Positions 32,397 to 43,600 of a stretch of 64,000 nt of DNA are shown one piece after another (within the stretch, counting starts at the first letter, position 1; each line of letters begins with the position of its first letter). The notes beneath the pieces were generated by a model. The model did no database searches, was not told the origin of the DNA, and saw only the letters and a list, made by a program, of their open reading frames with translations. Origin of the DNA: Mycobacterium sp. (GTDB lineage: Bacteria; Actinomycetota; Actinomycetes; Mycobacteriales; Mycobacteriaceae); NCBI RefSeq assembly GCF_019247635.1, contig NZ_JAFBAR010000128.1, forward strand, positions 62,001 to 126,000. Direction: 5' to 3'. Made by a program: the position numbers and the translations under genes.

Positions 32397-33263
32397 GTGG
32401 CGGAGCAGTTGCTGATCGGCGACGTCACAGCCTTGACCGGGATCGCCTCCGGCCGCATCCGCCATTACGAGAAACTCGGACTGCTGTGCGCCGAGCATCT
32501 GAGCAACGGCTACCGCGTCTTCGGCATCGAGCAGGTACTCGACCTGTTGCGCATCGACCTGATGCGCAGCCTCGGCCTCAGCCTCAACGACATCCAGCGG
32601 TTGACCGAGGGTGGGCAGACCACGCTGGCCGGTCTTCTCGACCAACACCGCGCAGTGCTGGTGCGGCAGCGGGAGCGGCTCGAACAACTGATCACGGCTA
32701 TCGACGCCGCTACCGATTGCGGAGAGGCGGGCGTCAACGAACACATCCTGCGCAGGCTGGCGACCACCCACCGGGACAGCATCGGTGTCATCGGAAGGCT
32801 GACCGCGCCGCTTGCCGGCCCCATCACCGCGATGTACGCCGACCTGTTCGAGGAGTGGGAGCTGCCTGTTCCGGCGTTGTTCGGACAAATGGTGCTGCCC
32901 CCGGCGGCCAGCACGCTGTTAGACCAACTCGCCCAGGCGCCGGGGCGCCAGGTGCTGTTCGACCGATTGCGCAAGCTCGCTGGTGAGGTTATTGCCCTGG
33001 GCGAAAACCTGGCGGCCGCAGCAGACCTCGCGAGCACCTGGATCGACGAGCAACTGGCCGACCCCCTGCCCGACGACGTGGTCAACGCGTTGTGTGTCGT
33101 GCAGCCGTTGTTGCGACGCGACCCCGTCATAGTGCAGGGGTTCCGGGCCTGGGCCGCATCGATAAATCCGGCGGCCGCCCGCTTCATCGACGAGATGTCC
33201 GCCCAGACCGCCCGCCGCGGGCTCGACGCCGTAAGCGTCATCGTGCTGCCGCTAAACCAGTGA
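32397..33263 (+). CDS. MerR-family transcriptional regulator
   Basis: A 288-residue MerR protein. The N-terminal winged helix is clear: LIGDVTALTGIASGRIRHYEKLGLL, then NGYRVFGIEQVLDLLRIDLMRSLGLSLNDIQRL, followed by a dimerisation coiled coil with LLDQHRAVLVRQRERLEQLI. The C-terminal half (about 120-288) is a larger effector domain than in metal-sensing MerR proteins, with no cysteine cluster, pointing to an organic ligand. The GTG start has a TAAGGT -10 six bases upstream and no Shine-Dalgarno, so it is probably leaderless. It likely controls the divergent Rieske oxygenase and itself through the palindrome between them. Confidence 0.9.
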   Translation: MAEQLLIGDVTALTGIASGRIRHYEKLGLLCAEHLSNGYRVFGIEQVLDLLRIDLMRSLGLSLNDIQRLTEGGQTTLAGLLDQHRAVLVRQRERLEQLITAIDAATDCGEAGVNEHILRRLATTHRDSIGVIGRLTAPLAGPITAMYADLFEEWELPVPALFGQMVLPPAASTLLDQLAQAPGRQVLFDRLRKLAGEVIALGENLAAAADLASTWIDEQLADPLPDDVVNALCVVQPLLRRDPVIVQGFRAWAASINPAAARFIDEMSAQTARRGLDAVSVIVLPLNQ

Positions 33264-33323
33264 TGCGACAATGTGATACACATGTAACTGCTGTGGCTCG
33301 TGTGTCAGATGTTATTTTTGTCG

Positions 33324-33329
33324 TACCCT
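33324..33329 (+). promoter_or_regulatory. -10 element TACCCT for a leaderless Rv2525c-like transcript
   Basis: TACCCT fits the mycobacterial TANNNT -10 consensus and ends seven bases before the GTG at 33337, the usual spacing for transcription that begins at the start codon. No Shine-Dalgarno sequence precedes that GTG. Confidence 0.5.
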
Positions 33330-33336
33330 GTGGCAT

Positions 33337-34068
33337 GTGTCGGTGTCTCGGCGTGACCTGCTCAAATTCGCCCTGCAATCCGCCGTCGCGGCGCCGGGCC
33401 TGGTAGGTCTGGGCACCGCGGCGTCGTGGCTTGCGGCACCGGCGTCGGCCGCCTCGCTCGGCACCCTGTTGGACTACGCCGCCGGCGTGATCCCTGCCGC
33501 CCAGATCAAGGCCGCCGGGGCCGTCGGATCGATCCGCTACGTGTCCGATCGGCGACCCGGGGGCGCGTGGATGCTCGGCAAGCCGATCCAGGTCGGTGAG
33601 GCCCGTGACCTCAGCGGCGGTGGGCTCAAGATCGTCTCGTGCTACCAGTACGGAAAAGGCAGCACCTCGGACTGGCTGGGCGGCGCCCCCGCCGGCCTGC
33701 AGCACGCCAAGCGCGGGATGGAACTGCACACCGCCGCGGGCGGACCCGCCAGCGCCCCGATCTACGCGTCCATCGACGACGACCCGTCATACACCCAGTA
33801 CAAGAACCAGATCGTGCCCTATTTACAGTCCTGGGAGTCGGTCGTCGGACACCAGCGGACCGGCGTATATGCCAACTCGAAGACCATCGATTGGGCGCTG
33901 CACGATGGGCTGGGCTCCTACTTCTGGCAGCACAACTGGGGCTCGCCGCACGGGTACACCCATCCGGCCGCGCACCTGCACCAGGTGGAGATCGACAAGC
34001 GCAGCGTGGGCGGCGTTGGGGTGGACATCAACGAAATCCTCAAGCCGCAATTCGGGCAGTGGGTCTAG
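33337..34068 (+). CDS. Tat-exported DUF1906 glycoside-hydrolase-like protein (Rv2525c homologue)
   Basis: A 243-residue exported protein. The N-terminus SVSRRDLLKF is a twin-arginine signal, followed by a hydrophobic stretch and the cleavage region APASAAS. The mature part is a DUF1906 TIM-barrel related to GH25-like enzymes: IRYVSDRRPGGAW, IVSCYQYGKGST, PIYASIDDDPSY and a terminal QVEIDKRSVGGVGVDINEILKP. It matches M. tuberculosis Rv2525c in length and sequence, and that gene likewise lies beside fas. It probably acts at the cell wall; no substrate is established that I can name. GTG 33337 is preceded by a -10-like TACCCT, so the mRNA is likely leaderless. Confidence 0.95.
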   Translation: MSVSRRDLLKFALQSAVAAPGLVGLGTAASWLAAPASAASLGTLLDYAAGVIPAAQIKAAGAVGSIRYVSDRRPGGAWMLGKPIQVGEARDLSGGGLKIVSCYQYGKGSTSDWLGGAPAGLQHAKRGMELHTAAGGPASAPIYASIDDDPSYTQYKNQIVPYLQSWESVVGHQRTGVYANSKTIDWALHDGLGSYFWQHNWGSPHGYTHPAAHLHQVEIDKRSVGGVGVDINEILKPQFGQWV

Positions 34069-34601
34069 CCACGTCTCTCGAGTTACACGACACCCAGATT
34101 CCAGCAAACAGTCGTTCGCTCGATCCGCGGCGGCGGCGGCGTCGGCGCCCCAGCAATGCGGAGGCCGACGGAGACTTGTCGGCCGAAAATTTTTACATAA
34201 CGATTACATAACAATACTGCTTTGATCAGCGCAGTTATAGCTACTCGACCGTAACCACCAACATGCAGGAGGTTTGTCACACACTTGCCCGGCGCCGGTT
34301 CGGTGCGCTGTTACCCACGACACGGTTACCCGTGCGTAGAACTCGCCAGTAACCAATCGCCGCAAGAAAAGTGCACGGATCCTTATGACACTCTTAGTAG
34401 GAGCCGCTGCGGTCCACCGCGCCGTCCGATCCAGGGTCGGCCCACCGACAACGCAGCGGTCAGCTGATTTTCGACTGCGATTCGATGCCGAATCAGACGA
34501 CGCTTCGCCTTAGAAAGCCGGAGCAGCCACAAGTTGGCCCAGCAATACTCCGGGCCGCACGAAACCGATACGTATAGACGCACAGCAGGGAGATGCAGAA
34601 C
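34069..34601 (+). other. 533-bp intergenic region upstream of fas
   Basis: No convincing gene is seen. It is less GC-rich than its surroundings in the middle (34190-34260). It holds the tandem direct repeat at 34193-34214, and the Shine-Dalgarno AGGGAG (34587-34592) for the GTG at 34602. In M. tuberculosis the fas promoter is activated by FasR, so this region is where such sites should lie. Confidence 0.6.
34193..34214. repeat. Tandem 11-bp direct repeat TTACATAAC(G/A)A in the fas upstream region
   Basis: Two head-to-tail copies differing at one base, at 34193-34203 and 34204-34214, in an AT-rich island about 390 bp before the fas start. One helical turn separates the copies, which suits cooperative protein binding. 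Whether FasR or another factor binds is unknown. Confidence 0.5.
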
Positions 34602-37600
34602 GTGACGATCCATGAGCACGACCGGGTGTCCGCTGATCGTGACGGAAACGGCCCGCAGAGCACCCATGCGCTGGTCGATCGTCTGACTGCGGGCGAGCCC
34701 TACGCCGTCGCGTTCGGTGGCCAGGGCAGCGCCTGGCTGGAGACGCTTGAAGAGCTGGTGTCCTCGGCGGGCATCGAGTCGGAGTTGGCGACGCTCGTCG
34801 GTGAGGTCGAGCTGCTGCTGGAGCCGGTCGCCAGGGAACTGGTGGTGGTACGCCCCATCGGCTTCGAGCCGCTGCCCTGGGTGCGCGCGCTGGCCGCCGA
34901 GGACCCGGTCCCGTCCAACAAGCACCTGACGTCGGCCGCGGTATCGGTTCCGGGGGTGCTGCTGACCCAGATCGCGGCCGGGCGTGCCCTGGCCCGCCAG
35001 GGCATGGACCTGGTCGCCACACCGCCGGTCGCCGTGGCCGGGCACTCGCAGGGCGTGCTGGGCGTCGAGGCGTTGAAAGCGGGCGGCGCGCGCGACGTCG
35101 AGCTGTTGGCGATGGCCCAGCTGATCGGTGCGGCCGGAACGCTGGTGGCCCGGCGGCGTGGCATCTCGGTCCTGGGCGATCGTCCGCCGATGGTGTCGGT
35201 GACCAACGCCGACCCCGAGCGCATTCGCCGGCTGCTCGACGAGTTCTCTCAGGACGTCCGGACCGTGCTGCCGCCCGTGCTGTCCATCCGCAACGGTCGG
35301 CGCTCGGTCGTCATCACCGGCACTCCCGAACAGCTGTCTCGCTTCGAGCTGTACTGCCAGCAGATCTCGGAGAAAGAAGAGGCCGAGCGCAAGAACAAGA
35401 TCCGCGGCGGCGACGTCTTCGCACCCATCTTCGACCCCGTACAGGTCGAGGTCGGATTCCACACCCCACGGCTGGCCGACGGCATCGACATCGTCGGCGG
35501 CTGGGCCGAGAAGGTGGGCCTGGACGTGGCGTTGTCCCGGCGGCTGACCGAGGCCATCCTGGTGAACAAGGTCGACTGGGTGGACGAGATCACGCGCGTG
35601 CACGACGCGGGCGCGCGGTGGATCCTCGACCTCGGCCCCGGTGACATCCTGACCCGGCTGACCGCACCGGTGATCCGCGGCCTCGGGGTCGGCATCGTGC
35701 CGGCGGCCACCCGCGGCGGGCAACGCAATCTCTTCACGGTCGGGGCCACCCCGGAAGTGGCGCGAGCCTGGTCGAGCTACGCCCCGACGGTGGTTCGCCT
35801 GCCCGACGGCAGGGTCAAGCTGTCCACCAAGTTCACCCGGCTGACCGGGCGCTCGCCGATTCTGCTGGCGGGCATGACCCCTACCACCGTGGACGCCAAG
35901 ATCGTCGCCGCGGCGGCCAACGCGGGGCACTGGGCCGAGCTCGCGGGCGGCGGCCAGGTCACCGAGGAAATCTTCGCCAACCGCATCCAGGAGCTGTCCG
36001 GGCTGCTCGACGAGGGCCGCACCTACCAGTTCAACGCGCTGTTCCTCGATCCATACCTGTGGAAGCTGCAGGTCGGTGGCAAACGGCTGGTGCAGAAGGC
36101 CCGTCAGTCGGGGGCGGCGATCGACGGTCTGGTGGTCAGCGCGGGCATCCCCGACCTCGAGGACGCCGTCGAGCTGATCGGGGAGCTCAACGACATCGGC
36201 ATCAGCCACGTCGTGTTCAAACCCGGAACCATCGAGCAAATCCGCTCGGTGATCCGCATCGCGACCGAGGTGCCCACCAAGCCGGTGATCATGCACGTCG
36301 AGGGTGGACGTGCCGGCGGCCACCACTCCTGGGAAGACCTCGACGACCTGCTGCTGGCGACCTATTCGGAGCTGCGTTCGCGGCCCAACATCACGGTGTG
36401 CGTCGGCGGTGGCATCGGCACCCCGGAGCGGGCGGCCGACTACCTGTCGGGACGCTGGGCGCAGGCGTACGGCTTCCCGCTGATGCCGATCGACGGCATC
36501 CTCGTTGGCACCGCCGCTATGGCCACGCTGGAGTCCACCACCTCGCCGTCGGTCAAGCGGATGCTGGTGGAGACCCAAGGCACCGATCAGTGGATCAGCG
36601 CCGGAAAGGCCCAGGGCGGCATGGCCTCCAGCCGCAGTCAGCTGGGCGCCGACATCCACGAGATCGACAACACCGCGTCGCGCTGCGGCCGGCTGCTCGA
36701 CGAGGTCGCCGGTGACGCCGAGGCGGTGGCGGAGCGCCGCGACGAGATCATCGCCGCGATGGCCAACACCGCAAAGCCGTACTTCGGCGATGTCGCGGAG
36801 ATGACCTACCTGCAGTGGCTACGGCGCTACGTGGAGCTGACGATCGGTGCGGGCGACTCGACCGCCGACACCGCCGCGCCGGGCAGCCCGTGGCTGGCCG
36901 ACACCTGGCGTGACCGCTTCGAAGAAATGCTGAAGCGTGCCGAAGCCCGTTTGCACGCAAAGGATTACGGCCCGATCGAGACCCTGTTCACCTCGGCTGA
37001 GCTGCTGGAGGATCCCGAGCAGGCCCTCGCCACACTGTTGGCGCACTATCCCGACGCCGAGACCGTCCAACTGCATCCGGCCGACGTGCCGTTCTTCGTG
37101 ACCCTGTGCAAGACGCTGGGCAAGCCGGTGAACTTCGTGCCGGTGATCGACAAGGACGTCCGCCGCTGGTGGCGCAGCGACTCGCTGTGGCAGGCGCACG
37201 ACGCCCGCTACGACGCCGATCAGGTGTGCATCATTCCCGGCACCGCCGCGGTCGCCGGTATCAGCCGGATGGACGAGCCCGTCGGCGAGCTCCTGGACCG
37301 CTTCGAGCAGGCCGCCATCGACGAGGTGCTCGAGACCGGCGCCGAGCCCCGGGACACGATATCGCGGCGGCGCGGACGGCTCGATGTGACCGGACCGCTG
37401 GCCGTCGTGCTTGACGCCCCTGACGTGTTGTGGGCCGGGCGCACCGCGACGAACCCGGTGCACCGGATCGCCGACCCTGCCGACTGGCAGGTCCACGAAA
37501 ACCGCACTGCCACAAACTCTTCCACGGGCGCTCGGTTGCAGGTGACCCCGCATGGCCGGGTGACCCTCAGCGTGCCGGTATCGGGCACCTGGGTGGAGAT

Positions 37601-40600
37601 CCCGTTCACCTTGCCCGCCAACACCATTGACGGTGGTGCCCCAGTGGTTTCGACCCAGGACGCCGCTACCGCCATGCGTGCGGTCTTGGCGATCGCCGCC
37701 GGCGCCGACGGCCCGGAGTCGCTGCCCCCGGTGCACGACGGAACCGCCACCGTTGCGGTGGCCTGGGACCCCGAGCGGGTCGCCGACCACACCGGTGTCA
37801 CCGCCACCTTCGGCGAGCCGCTGGCCCCCGGTCTGACCACCGTGCCCGACGCGCTCGTCGGACTTTGCTGGCCGGCGGTGTTCGCCGTGATCGGCTCGGC
37901 CGTTACCGACGCCGGCGTGCCGGTCGTGGAGGGCCTGTTGAGTTTGGTGCACCTGGACCACGCTGCGCGCGTGCTGGGTCAGCTGCCCACCACCCCGACC
38001 CAATTAACGGTCACCGCAACGGCTTCGGCCGCCGTCGACACGGATATGGGCCGCGTCGTCCCGGTGAACGTGAGCGTTACCGACGCGGGCGGCGACGTCG
38101 TTGTGGCCTTCGACGAACGGTTCGCCATCCTCGGCCGCACCGGCGCCGCCGAACTCACCGACCCGGCCCGGGCCGGCGGCGTGGTGTCCGAGAACGCCAC
38201 CGACACCCCACGGCGTCGTCGTCGCGACGTCACCCTGGCCGCGCCGGTGGACATGCGCCCGTTCGCGGTGGTGTCCGGTGACCACAACCCCATTCACACC
38301 GACCGCGCCGCCGCGCTGCTGGCCGGACTGGAATCGCCCATCGTGCATGGCATGTGGCTGTCGGCCGCTGCGCAGCACACGGTGACCGCCACCGACGGAC
38401 AGGCCCGGCCGCCGGCCCGGCTGATCGGCTGGACGGCGCGGTTCCTGGGCATGGTACGTCCCGGCGACGAGGTTGACTTCCGCGTCGAACGCGTCGGAAT
38501 CGACCAGGGCGCAGAGGTTTTGGAGGTCACCGCACGCATCGGATCGGATCTGGTGATGTCGGCGAGTGCGCGACTGGCCGCACCCAAGACGGTGTACGCG
38601 TTCCCCGGCCAGGGCATCCAGCACAAGGGCATGGGCATGGACGTGCGGGCGCGGTCCAAGGGCGCCCGCAAGATTTGGGACCAGGCCGACAAGTTCACCC
38701 GCGAGACGCTGGGCTTCTCAGTGCTGCACGTGGTCCGCGACAACCCAACGAGCATCATTGCCAGCGGCGTGCACTACCACCACCCCGACGGTGTGCTGTT
38801 TCTGACCCAATTCACCCAGGTCGCCATGGCGACGGTGGCGGCCGCGCAGGTCGCCGAGATGCGCGAGCAGGGCGCCTTCGTCGAAGGTGCGATCGCTTGT
38901 GGGCACTCCGTGGGCGAGTACACCGCGCTGGCCTGCGTCAGCGGCATCTTCGAGCTCGAGGCGTTGTTGGAAGCCGTGTTCCACCGCGGATCGAAGATGC
39001 ACGACATCGTGCCGCGTGACGAGTTGGGCCGCTCCAACTACCGGCTGGCGGCGATCAGGCCGTCGCAGATCGACCTGCCTGACGACGGCGTCTCGGAGTT
39101 CATCGCCGAGATTGCCGAGCGCACAGGGGAATTCCTGGAGATCGTGAACTTCAACCTGCGTGGCTCGCAGTACGCCATCGCCGGCACGGTGCGCGGTCTG
39201 GAAGCGGTGGAAGCCGAGGTGGAGCGCCGCCGCGAAATCACCGGCGGTAAGCGGTCGTTCATCCTGGTGCCGGGAATCGACGTGCCGTTCCACTCGCGGG
39301 TGCTGCGGGTGGGGGTGGCTGAGTTCCGCCGGTCGCTGGAACGACTCATGCCGCTGGACAAGGATCCCGATCTGATCATCGGGCGCTACATCCCCAACCT
39401 GGTGCCGCGGCCATTCACCCTGGATCGCGACTTTATCCAGGAGATCCGGGATCTAGTGCCGGCCGAGCCGCTCGACGAGATCCTGGCCGACTACGACACC
39501 TGGCGTGCCGAACGGCCGCGGGAGATGGCCCGCCGGGTGTTCATCGAGCTGCTGGCTTGGCAGTTCGCCAGCCCGGTGCGCTGGATCGAGACGCAGGACC
39601 TGCTGTTCATCGAGGAGGCCGCCGGCGGCCTGGGCGTCGAGCGCTTCGTGGAGATCGGCGTGAAGGCGGCGCCGACGGTGGCGGGTCTGGCCACCAACAC
39701 CCTCAAACTGCCCGAATATGCCCACAGCACAGTGGAAGTGCTCAACGCCGAGCGCGACGCCGCGGTGTTGTTCGCCACCGACACTGACCCCGAGCCGGAG
39801 CCGGAGGCCGAGGAGCCAGTCGCCGAGGCCGCTGCGGCGGACGCCGCGCCCCTGTCAAATGTCGCCCCCGCCGTCGCTCCGGCTCCCGCCGCAGCTCCGT
39901 CGGGTGCCGCGCGGCCCGACGACATCGCGTTCGATGCCGCCGACGCCACACTGGCGCTGATCGCGCTGTCGGCCAAGATGCGCATCGACCAGGTCGAAGA
40001 GTTGGACTCCATCGAGTCCATCACCGACGGTGCGTCGTCGCGGCGTAACCAGCTGTTGGTGGACCTGGGCTCCGAGCTGAACCTGGGTGCAATCGACGGT
40101 GCCGCCGAAGCCGACCTGGCCGGGCTGCGGTCGCAGGTGACCAAGCTGGCGCGTACCTACAAGCCTTACGGCCCAGTGCTTTCCGATGCGATCAACGATC
40201 AGCTGCGCACGGTGCTCGGGCCTTCGGGTAAGCGACCCGGCGCCATCGCCGAGCGGGTCAAGAAGGCCTGGGAACTCGGCGACGGGTGGGCCAAGCACGT
40301 GACGGTCGAGGTCGCTCTGGGCACCCGCGAGGGCACCAGCGTCCGGGGGGGTGCCATGGGCAACCTCCACGAGGGAGCGCTGGCCGACGCGGCGTCGGTC
40401 GACAAGGTCATCGACGCGGCCGTGGCGGCCGTGGCCGCGCGCCGCGGCATTTCGGTGGCCCTGCCGTCCGCGGGCGGCGGCGGCGGCGGTGCGACCGTCG
40501 ACGCGGCGGCGCTGAGCGAGTTCACCGATCAGATCACCGGCCGCGACGGCGTGCTGGCGTCGGCGGCCCGGCTGGTGCTGGGTCAGCTGGGGCTCGACGA

Positions 40601-43600
40601 CCCGGTCAGCGCGTCGGCTGGATCGTTAGGGGCCAGCGACGCCGAGCTTATCGACCTGGTCACTACCGAATTGGGTTCGGACTGGCCGCGTTTGGTGGCA
40701 CCTGCGTTCGACGGCAAGAAGGCCGTCGTCTTCGACGACCGTTGGGCCAGTGCCCGCGAGGACCTGGTCAAGCTGTGGCTGGCCGACGAGGGTGACATCG
40801 ACGCCGACTGGCTGCGGCTGTCCGAACGGTTCGAGGGCGCCGGCCACGTCGTGGCCACCCAGGCCACCTGGTGGCAGGGCAAGGCGCTGGCGGCGGGGCG
40901 GCAGGTCCACGCGTCGCTGTACGGCCGGATTGCGGCAGGAGCCGAGAACCCGGAGCCCGGTCCCTACGACAGCGAAATCGCCGTGGTGACAGGCGCTTCG
41001 AAGGGTTCGATTGCGGCGTCGGTGACCGCGCGCCTGCTCGACGGCGGTGCCACCGTCATCGCGACGACGTCCAAGCTCGACGAGGAGCGGCTCGCGTTCT
41101 ACCGCTCGCTGTACCGCGACCACGCTCGTTACGGCGCGGCGCTGTGGGTGGTGGCGGCCAACATGGCGTCGTACTCCGATATCGACGCCCTGGTCGACTG
41201 GATCGGCCACGAGCAGAGCGAAAGCCTTGGGCCGCAATCGATTCACATCAAGAACGCGCTGACCCCCACGCTGCTGTTCCCATTCGCGGCGCCGAGGGTG
41301 GTCGGTGACCTCTCGGAGGCCGGCTCGCGCGCCGAGATGGAGATGAAGGTACTGCTGTGGGCGGTGCAAAGACTCATCGGCGGGCTGTCGACGATCGGCG
41401 CCGAACGCGACATCGCCTCCCGGCTGCATGTGGTGCTGCCGGGGTCGCCGAACCGCGGAATGTTCGGCGGCGACGGCGCCTACGGCGAAGCCAAGTCCGC
41501 ACTGGACGCCGTGGTGAGCCGCTGGCACGCCGAGTCGTCATGGGCCGAGCGCGTCAGCCTGGCCCACGCGCTGATCGGCTGGACCCGTGGGACCGGGCTG
41601 ATGGGCCACAACGACGCGATCGTCAGCGCTGTCGAAGAGGCCGGCGTCACAACGTATTCCACGGACCAGATGGCCGCGATGCTGCTGGGCCTGTGCGACG
41701 TCGAGTCCAAGGTCGCCGCAGCCAGCGCGCCGATCAAGGCGGACCTAACCGGCGGGCTCGCGGAGGCCCACCTCGACATGGCCGAGCTGGCCGCCAAGGC
41801 CCGCGAGGAGCACGCGGCGAAGGCCGCAGAGGGTGAGGCCGAGGAGGCGCCGGAGGGCACCATCGCCGCGCTGCCGTCGCCCCCGCGCGGCTACACCGCG
41901 GCACCACCCCCGGAATGGGCCGACCTCGACGTTGACCCGGCCGACCTGGTGGTGATCGTCGGCGGTGCCGAAATCGGCCCGTACGGTTCGTCGCGCACCC
42001 GGTTCGAGATGGAGGTCGACAACGAGCTGTCGGCGGCCGGCGTGTTGGAACTGGCGTGGACTACCGGCCTGATCCGCTGGGAGGACGACCCCCAACCCGG
42101 TTGGTATGACACCGAATCCGGTGACCTGGTCGACGAGTCCGAGCTGGTGGAGCGTTACCACGACAGGGTCGTGGAGCGCTGCGGTGTTCGCGAGTTCGTC
42201 GATGACGGCGCGATCGACCCCGACCACGCGTCACCTTTGCTGGTGAGCGTGTACCTGGACAAGGACTTCACGTTCGTGGTGTCGTCCGAGGCCGACGCCC
42301 GTGCGTTCGTCGAGTTCGATCCCGAGCACACGGCTATCCGGCCGGTGCCCGACTCCACCGACTGGCAGGTCATCCGCAAGGCCGGAACCGAAATCCGGGT
42401 CCCGCGTAAGACCAAGCTGTCCCGCGTCGTTGGCGGCCAGGTCCCGACCGGCTTCGACCCGACCGTGTGGGGCATCAGCCCCGACATGGTCGGTTCGATC
42501 GACCGGCTGGCGGTGTGGAACATCGTGGCGACCGTCGACGCGTTCCTGACCGCCGGCTTTAGCCCGGCCGAGGTAATGCGTTACGTGCACCCGAGTTTGG
42601 TGGCCAACACCATGGGCACCGGCATGGGTGGTGGCACCTCGATGCAGACGATGTACCACGGAAACCTGTTGGGCCGAAACAAGCCGAACGACATCTTCCA
42701 GGAAGTGCTGCCGAATATCGTTGCCGCGCATGTGGTTCAGTCCTACATCGGCAGTTACGGCGCGATGATTCACCCGGTTGCCGCGTGCGCGACGGCCGCG
42801 GTTTCGGTCGAGGAGGGCGTCGACAAGATCCGGCTGGGCAAGGCCGAGCTGGTGGTGGCCGGCGGCATCGACGACATGACGCTCGAGGGCGTGATCGGCT
42901 TCGGTGACATGGCGGCCACCGCCGACACCGGCATGATGCGCGGCCGGGGCATCCACGACTCGAAGTTCTCCCGGCCCAACGACCGGCGCCGGCTAGGCTT
43001 CGTCGAAGCGCAGGGCGGCGGCACCATCCTGCTGGCCCGCGGTGACCTGGCGCTGAAGATGGGGCTGCCGGTGCTCGCGGTGGTGGCGTTTGCGCAGTCG
43101 TTCGGCGACGGCGTGCACACCTCGATCCCGGCCCCGGGCCTGGGCGCCCTGGGCGCGGGCCGCGGGGGCAAGGACTCGCCGCTAGCCCGCGCACTGGCCA
43201 AGCTGGGCGTCGGCGCCGACGACATCGCGGTGATCTCCAAGCACGACACCTCGACGCTGGCCAACGACCCCAACGAGACCGAGTTGCACGAGCGGCTCGC
43301 AGACTCGCTCGGTCGGTCCGAGGGCGCCCCGCTGTTCATCGTGTCGCAGAAGAGCCTGACCGGTCACGCGAAGGGCGGCGCCGCGGTCTTCCAGATGATG
43401 GGTCTGTGCCAGATGCTGCGCGACGGCGTTGTCCCGCCCAACCGCAGCCTGGATTGCGTCGACGACGAGCTGTCCGGTTCCGCACACTTTGTCTGGCTGC
43501 GCGACACGCTGCGGCTCGGCGACAAGTTCCCGCTCAAAGCCGGGATGCTGACCAGTCTGGGGTTCGGGCATGTGTCCGGCCTGGTCGCGCTGGTGCATCC

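Noticed and set aside
34383..36659. 758-codon minus-strand open frame over the start of fas
   Set aside because: Antisense shadow caused by high GC at third positions; fas on the plus strand is unmistakable.
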